DNA from: Gemmatimonadota bacterium
Lineage (GTDB): Bacteria > Gemmatimonadota > Gemmatimonadetes > Gemmatimonadales > Gemmatimonadaceae
Length of the DNA: 12,821 bases
Assembly: GCA_029884515.1 (NCBI GenBank)
Contig: JAOUHR010000024.1
Location: 1-12,821, forward strand
Reading direction: 5' to 3'
Shown here: piece by piece, positions 9,266 through 12,821 of the stretch
How positions within the stretch are numbered: the first letter of the stretch is position 1
Layout of the letters: the number at the start of each line of letters is the position of its first letter
Notes under the pieces: generated by a model
The model's input: the letters and a program-made list of their open reading frames with translations, nothing else
Database searches by the model: none
What the model was told of the DNA's origin: nothing
Translations under genes and position numbers: made by a program

Positions 9266-9272
9266 CTGGTAC
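9256..9272 (+). other. Perfect inverted repeat with the stop codon as its loop
   Basis: GTACCAG (9256-9262), TAG (9263-9265, the stop codon), CTGGTAC (9266-9272). The 7-bp stem would have a 3-base loop consisting of the stop codon. No T tract follows, so it is a poor terminator; an RNA stability element or chance are alternatives. Confidence 0.5.
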
Positions 9273-9294
9273 GAGGAGCTGGTCCACCCCGCTC

Positions 9295-9300
9295 GGAGGG
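9295..9300 (+). promoter_or_regulatory. Ribosome binding site GGAGGG for the beta-barrel gene
   Basis: GGAGGG ends 8 bases before the ATG at 9309, fixing the start of the small outer-membrane protein. Confidence 0.75.
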
Positions 9301-9308
9301 AATCGAAG

Positions 9309-9770
9309 ATGCGCAGATGCCTGCTTGTTATCGGCTTCGTCACGCTCGTCGCACCGGCCGCCACCGCGCAGCTGCCGGTGCTCGACCTGCGCCTCGGGGC
9401 GCACGCGGGCATGCCCACCGGCGACCTCGGGGATGCCTACGACACGGGCTTCGGCGTCTACGGGCGCCTGGGCGCGCCCGTGGGCCCGCTGAAGTTGATG
9501 GCGAGCGCGACCTGGAACCGCCTCAAGGGCATCGCCACGGCCTCGACGACGGACCTCGACGTGGTGACCGTGACGGCGGGACCGCATTTCGGCATGGCGA
9601 TGCTCGACGTCGGCATCGAGGGCGGGTACTTCAGCCAGTTCCAGGAGTTCGGCGCCTCACCCAACGTGTCGCTCAAACTGCTCCGCTACGAACTCACGGC
9701 GTCGTACAACATGACGTTCCAGGATCCCAAGGGCAGCTGGCTGACGCTCGGCGCCGGGCTGCGCTTCTAG
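9309..9770 (+). CDS. Small outer-membrane beta-barrel protein
   Basis: 153 residues from an ATG with a strong ribosome site. The signal peptide ends ATA|QL. The mature part of about 133 residues is a chain of alternating-residue strands and short turns (LDLRLGAHAGM, GFGVYGRLG, LKLMASATW, VVTVTAGPHFG, LDVGIEGGYF, LKLLRYELTASYNM, WLTLGAGLRF). The C terminus is phenylalanine in GLRF, the usual signal for insertion by the Bam complex. The length fits an 8-stranded barrel of the OmpA/OmpX size class. It has no periplasmic domain and no residues that predict a ligand, so its role (structural, adhesion or small porin) is open. It lies 43 bases after a secreted-protein gene on the same strand and converges on the zinc-ribbon gene. 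Confidence 0.8.
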   Translation: MRRCLLVIGFVTLVAPAATAQLPVLDLRLGAHAGMPTGDLGDAYDTGFGVYGRLGAPVGPLKLMASATWNRLKGIATASTTDLDVVTVTAGPHFGMAMLDVGIEGGYFSQFQEFGASPNVSLKLLRYELTASYNMTFQDPKGSWLTLGAGLRF

Positions 9771-9795
9771 CGCGCGGTGCGCGGTGTGCGGTGCG
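9771..9795. repeat. NGCGGTG heptamer array filling a second convergent junction
   Basis: After CG, three tandem heptamers follow: CGCGGTG (9773-9779), CGCGGTG (9780-9786) and TGCGGTG (9787-9793), then CG. The 25 bases lie exactly between the TAG of the plus-strand gene and the stop of the minus-strand gene. Unit length and the CGGTG core match the array at 2167-2272, but there is no opposed arm or hairpin. Confidence 0.65.
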
Positions 9796-10395
9796 TCAGG
9801 GCGTGAGGCTGACGCCCCGCACGCCGTCGGAGCGCGCGAAGATGCGTCCGCGCGGATCGTAGAAGATCATGCGGCGCTTCCGCCCCTCGACGATCTCGTC
9901 GGCCCGGGCGAACTGCTGCGCGAGGGCGAGCTGCCCCTCGATCTGCGCCGGGAAGACGTTCGCGGCGTAGCTGACGAACACCTCGCCGGCCTGCTCCTCC
10001 ACGAGGGCGCGTTCGCGCGTCTGCTTGATGAGCGCGATCGCCTCCTCGCGCGACATCGGAGCGGAGATGATGTTCGCGGGCACCTCGCCGGGAGGCGCCG
10101 TGACGCGCGCGCCGGGACGGGTCGTGACATACCACGCCACCAGCACCACCAGGATGCCGAGGCCCGACCACCGCACGATGGGCGACTGGCGCATGATGAA
10201 GTTGCCGGAACCGCCCGCGCCGCGTCCTGGGGCGCCACGGGGGTCAGGCGCCGTGGCCTGACCCGCGAACGAGGTGGTCGCGCGCGGAGTCGCACTCGAG
10301 CCGCGCGAAGCGGATGCGTCGCCGGGATAGGGGGTGAAGCAGTACGGACAGACCCGGCGGTTGTTGCTTGCCTTGTTGCAGACCGCACACAGCAT
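9796..10395 (-). CDS. Zinc-ribbon single-pass membrane protein of unknown function
   Basis: 199 residues from the ATG at 10395. The longer open frame is rejected because it runs backwards through the tRNA gene. The N terminus is a four-cysteine zinc ribbon, C3xxC6 and C16xxC19 (MLCAVCNKAS...CPYCFTPYP). A disordered Ser/Gly/Pro/Ala linker follows (about 24-68), then one transmembrane helix (about 75-91, WSGLGILVVLVAWYVTT). The remaining 108 residues include a helical stretch (SREEAIALIKQTRERALVEEQ) and end in a short beta-like segment (RRMIFYDPRGRIFARSD). The zinc ribbon would be cytoplasmic and the C-terminal part probably extracytoplasmic. Function unknown; such ribbons often mediate protein or nucleic-acid contacts. 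It starts 27 bases downstream of tRNA-Pro on the same strand, with GAGGAA 10 bases before the ATG, so it may share the tRNA transcript. Confidence 0.78.
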   Translation of the reverse strand: MLCAVCNKASNNRRVCPYCFTPYPGDASASRGSSATPRATTSFAGQATAPDPRGAPGRGAGGSGNFIMRQSPIVRWSGLGILVVLVAWYVTTRPGARVTAPPGEVPANIISAPMSREEAIALIKQTRERALVEEQAGEVFVSYAANVFPAQIEGQLALAQQFARADEIVEGRKRRMIFYDPRGRIFARSDGVRGVSLTP

Positions 10396-10405
10396 CTTCT
10401 GCACG

Positions 10406-10411
10406 TTCCTC
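10406..10411 (-). promoter_or_regulatory. Ribosome binding site GAGGAA of the zinc-ribbon gene
   Basis: GAGGAA lies 10 bases before the ATG at 10395, within the 27-base gap after the tRNA. The spacing is a little long. It supports the ATG at 10395 over upstream starts that overlap the tRNA. Confidence 0.6.
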
Positions 10412-10422
10412 AGCGATAAGAG

Positions 10423-10496
10423 TCGGGACGGCGGGATTCGAACCCGCGACCCCCTGAACCCCATTCAGGTGCGCTACCGGGCTGCGCTACGTCCCG
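10423..10496 (-). tRNA. tRNA-Pro (anticodon GGG)
   Basis: 74 bases including discriminator A; CCA is not encoded (CTC follows). Acceptor stem CGGGACG with CGTCCCG pairs at all seven positions. D arm: GCGC, loop AGCCCGGTA, GCGC. Anticodon arm: CCTGA, loop ATGGGGT, TCAGG, giving anticodon GGG at 34-36 with the G37 typical of proline tRNAs. T arm: GCGGG, loop TTCGAAT, CCCGC. It reads CCC and CCU codons, and CCC is common in this window. The CCA end must be added by tRNA nucleotidyltransferase. Confidence 0.95.
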
Positions 10497-10524
10497 TCCG
10501 TTGCCGTTCACGGACAGAGGGCGA

Positions 10525-10530
10525 AATCTA
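10525..10530 (-). promoter_or_regulatory. Putative -10 box (TAGATT) for tRNA-Pro
   Basis: TAGATT on the minus strand lies 28 bases before the mature tRNA 5' end, giving a short leader for RNase P removal. No good -35 box is seen. The 218-bp gap 10497-10714 is otherwise gene-free and holds this box, the adjacent inverted repeat and the -10 candidate of the divergent kinase gene. Confidence 0.4.
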
Positions 10531-10546
10531 GAGGGCACCGGCCCTC
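10531..10546. other. Inverted repeat GAGGGC-ACCG-GCCCTC beside the tRNA promoter
   Basis: A perfect 6-bp inverted repeat with a 4-base centre lies immediately upstream of the putative tRNA -10 box, where a -35 element or operator would be. It could bind a dimeric regulator or be a chance GC palindrome. Confidence 0.4.
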
Positions 10547-10702
10547 GCGTCTACGGGTGCACGTGGAATTCGGGCGCGCAGCCCGGCGCAACGCCTGCGC
10601 ACGCACGGGAGGATAGCGCGCTCCCTGCGCCGCTCGGAGACCCGCGCGTCATGTTCTGACGCCGGCGGAACGGGCCGTGTTACGGCCGCCCAGCCCGCGC
10701 TT

Positions 10703-10708
10703 CATATT
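10703..10708 (+). promoter_or_regulatory. Putative -10 box (CATATT) for a leaderless kinase transcript
   Basis: CATATT, CCCTCC, GTG: the last T is 7 bases before the GTG at 10715, the same geometry as at 6323-6335. The two most conserved -10 positions (A2, T6) are kept. There is no Shine-Dalgarno sequence and no clear -35 box. Confidence 0.45.
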
Positions 10709-10714
10709 CCCTCC

Positions 10715-12821
10715 GTGCCGCCCTCTCCGCCGTCCGTTGAAGCCATGGGCCGCCCCCTGACTCCCGAGGCGCCGGGTGAGGCGGTCGGTCGCGCGACCGC
10801 GATCATCGACGCCGCGGGCCGCGTGCGGGCAGTGAGTGGAGCGTTCACCGCCGCCCTTCGGGTGCGACGCGACGAGTTGCTGGCGCAGCCCCTCTCCGCC
10901 GTCGTGCGTCGCGAGGACCGTCCCACCGTCGCGCATGCGCTGCAGGCGGTCGCCTCGGGCGAGTGGCCGGGGTGCGCGCTCGAGGTCCGGTTCCTCCAGC
11001 ATGGCGGCTCCGAGCGGCTGGTGCGCCTCACCCTCGCTCCCGACGGACCCCAGCGCGTGCGCGCACACGCCACCGACCTCTCGTCGGAGGAGGAGGCGAC
11101 ACGCACGCTCCTGCAGTACGAGAGGGGGCTCACCGCGCTCACGGCCCACGCACTCGACATCTGGGCCGTGCTCGACGAGCACGGCTCGATGCGTTCCGTC
11201 AGCGCCTCGGTCGCCACGCACCTGGGATGGACCGCCAAGGAACTCGACGGGCGCGCCCTGCGCGACTTCGCGCACCCGGAGGATCATGCGCGTCTCGCCA
11301 CGCTCCTCGCGGAACTCAAGGCCGACCCGTCGGCCGTGCGCACGTTCATGTTCCGCGCCCGTCACCGGGATGGTCAGTGGCGCACCCTCGAGTCCACGAC
11401 GTCCGGGTTCAACCCCGAGGTCCTCGGCAACTCGGTGTTCGTCCTCAATGCGCGCGACGTCACCGCGCGCGAACGGACGGAGGCGGCGCTGCGGGAGGTG
11501 GAGCACCGGTTCGGCCAGCTCGTCGAGCAGGCCCTCGCGGGGATCGTGGTGATCCAACAGGGCCGGATCGCGTACGCGAATCCGCGGTTCCTCGACCTCG
11601 CCGGACTCGACGCGGGCGCGCTCGCCTCGCGTCCGCGTGTGGTGCCGTTGATCGACCGCGCCTCGATCCCCGCCGTGCGGGAGGTGCGCGCCGAGCTCGC
11701 GATGGGCGCCGCCAAGTCCGCTCGGGTCCGGCTGCGCGGGCGGCGGCCCTCCGGCCAGCCGCTCGATCTCGACGTGGCGAGCAGTGTGGTGGAGTTCGAG
11801 GGGAGCCCCGCTCTGCTCTGCACCGTCACCGATGTGACCGACGCCCTCGCGCTCCAGGTGCGCATGGCCCAGGCGGAGAAGGTGGAGGCGATCGGCCAAC
11901 TGGCAGGCGGCGTCGCGCACGACTTCAACAACCTCCTCACCGGCATCCTGGCGTGGGTGGACATCGCGACGGAGGAGCTCGGCAGCGCGAACCCCATCGC
12001 GCACGCACTCGACGAGATCCGCAGTGCCGCCGAACGCGCCGCCGAGCTCACACGGCAGCTCCTCGCGTTCGGCCGCCGCCAGCGCCTCGATCCCGGGCCC
12101 CTCGATCCCGGTGAGGTGGTCGTCCGGCTCAAGCGGTGGATGGACCGCGTGCTGGGTCCCGCGCATCCGCTTCTCGTGGATGTGCCCGACGCGCCATGGC
12201 TCATCGACGCGGACCGGACGCTGATCGAGCGCGCGCTCACGGCCCTGATCATGAATGCGCAAGATGCGCTCCCCGGCGGCGGTGAGATCCGAGTCTCGGT
12301 CGCCCACGAGCAGTGCGAGACGGACCGCGTGGAGGCGTACGGCCAGCTGACCGCAGGCGACTACGTCGTGGTGAGCGTGAGCGACCGCGGCACGGGGATG
12401 GACGCCACGACCCGCCGCCGCATCTTCGAGCCCTTCTTCACGACCAAGCCGCAGGGGCGCGGCACCGGTCTCGGGCTGCCCGCCGTGCTCGGGACCGTGC
12501 TGCAGTCGGGTGGCGCGCTCGACGTGCTGAGTTCCGAGGGCCAAGGCACGCAATTCCGGCTCTACTTCCCGCGCCGCACGGACCTGGTGCCGGACCCCGC
12601 CGGCGAGGCGGGGGTCCAGGCGCGGCCGCCGCGAGTCACGCCGCGGAACGTGCTCGTCGTGGAGCCCGATCGCGAGTTGCGCGGCGTCCTCAAGCGCGCC
12701 CTCCGGAAGGCAGGCCACCACGCGCGCGCGGCCGCGACAGCCGCGGAAGCCGAGTCGCTGGCCTCGCACGAGGCAGCGGACGTCGTCGTATGCGACCTGG
12801 ACCTCCGCGGCGTGCACGGAG
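10715..12821 (+). CDS. Cytoplasmic PAS-PAS-PAS hybrid histidine kinase with receiver domain (3' end outside window)
   Basis: The frame is open for 702 codons from GTG 10715 to the window end; an ATG at 10745 is an alternative start 10 codons later. Domains in order: PAS about 27-123 (REDRPTV), PAS about 137-249 (AHPEDHARL), PAS about 260-380 (IAYANPRFLDLAG), then a HisKA helix with the phospho-accepting H402 in GGVAHDFNNLLTGI. The ATPase domain has an N box (N514, MNAQDALPGGG), G1 (D557, SDRGTGM), F box (FEPFFTTK) and G2 (GRGTGLGLPAV). A receiver domain starts near residue 645, with phospho-acceptor D694 (CDLDLRG) just before the cut. No transmembrane segment is seen, so it should sense a cytoplasmic or diffusible signal through its PAS domains. 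The first acidic pocket of the receiver reads E650-P651-D652 instead of the usual acidic pair. Output and partner lie outside the window. Confidence 0.9.
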   Translation, partial: MPPSPPSVEAMGRPLTPEAPGEAVGRATAIIDAAGRVRAVSGAFTAALRVRRDELLAQPLSAVVRREDRPTVAHALQAVASGEWPGCALEVRFLQHGGSERLVRLTLAPDGPQRVRAHATDLSSEEEATRTLLQYERGLTALTAHALDIWAVLDEHGSMRSVSASVATHLGWTAKELDGRALRDFAHPEDHARLATLLAELKADPSAVRTFMFRARHRDGQWRTLESTTSGFNPEVLGNSVFVLNARDVTARERTEAALREVEHRFGQLVEQALAGIVVIQQGRIAYANPRFLDLAGLDAGALASRPRVVPLIDRASIPAVREVRAELAMGAAKSARVRLRGRRPSGQPLDLDVASSVVEFEGSPALLCTVTDVTDALALQVRMAQAEKVEAIGQLAGGVAHDFNNLLTGILAWVDIATEELGSANPIAHALDEIRSAAERAAELTRQLLAFGRRQRLDPGPLDPGEVVVRLKRWMDRVLGPAHPLLVDVPDAPWLIDADRTLIERALTALIMNAQDALPGGGEIRVSVAHEQCETDRVEAYGQLTAGDYVVVSVSDRGTGMDATTRRRIFEPFFTTKPQGRGTGLGLPAVLGTVLQSGGALDVLSSEGQGTQFRLYFPRRTDLVPDPAGEAGVQARPPRVTPRNVLVVEPDRELRGVLKRALRKAGHHARAAATAAEAESLASHEAADVVVCDLDLRGVHG

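Noticed and set aside
9309-9770. A lipoprotein reading of the beta-barrel protein because of Cys4
   Set aside because: Cys4 is in the charged N-region before the hydrophobic core, so it is not a lipobox. A normal ATA|Q cleavage site follows.
10396-10464. A longer start for the zinc-ribbon protein
   Set aside because: The extra 23 codons are antisense-compatible tRNA sequence (same-strand tRNA-Pro), and the ATG at 10395 has its own ribosome site and begins directly at the zinc ribbon.
10649-12817. A 722-codon open frame on the minus strand spanning the whole kinase gene
   Set aside because: It is an antisense shadow of GC-rich codon use. Its translation is Arg/Gly/His-rich without domains, whereas the plus frame from 10715 has every kinase motif in order.

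Overview
The window is about 12.8 kb of very GC-rich bacterial chromosome. Its hallmarks are a family of secreted zinc metalloproteases, exported proteins whose signal peptides all end in Ala-Gln, frequent GTG starts, and a mix of Shine-Dalgarno-led and apparently leaderless genes. Together these suggest a member of the Gemmatimonadota or a close relative. This is inference from protein character only; no rRNA or taxonomic marker is present.

Layout. (1) Bases 1-2166, plus strand: the 3' part of a large secreted zinc metalloprotease (HEVGHTLGLPH). (2) Bases 2167-2272: a convergent junction filled from stop codon to stop codon by opposed arrays of a GACGGNN heptamer around a long hairpin, probably a two-way terminator. 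(3) Bases 2273-6257, minus strand: a compact transcription unit dut - active M16 peptidase - inactive M16 partner. The two peptidase genes abut (TAG then ATG). (4) Bases 6258-6334: a 77-bp divergent promoter region with what look like leaderless starts on both sides. (5) Bases 6335-8107, plus: a secreted, cysteine-containing protein of unknown function with helical repeats, followed by a terminator hairpin. (6) Bases 8192-9770, plus: a conserved secreted protein of unknown function and a small outer-membrane beta-barrel. (7) Bases 9771-9795: a second heptamer-repeat junction between convergent genes. (8) Bases 9796-10496, minus: tRNA-Pro(GGG) followed closely by a zinc-ribbon membrane protein. 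(9) Bases 10715-12821, plus: a cytoplasmic PAS-PAS-PAS histidine kinase with a C-terminal receiver domain, cut by the window end.

Functionally, most of the window serves the cell envelope: export, periplasmic proteolysis by a heterodimer-type M16 pair, and an outer-membrane barrel. It also holds nucleotide-pool hygiene (dUTPase), a tRNA and a soluble sensor kinase. I see no defence system, CRISPR array, insertion sequence or prophage. The observations most worth following are the heptamer arrays that exactly fill both convergent junctions, the uniform Ala|Gln signal-peptidase sites, and the split between SD-led ATG genes and SD-less GTG genes.
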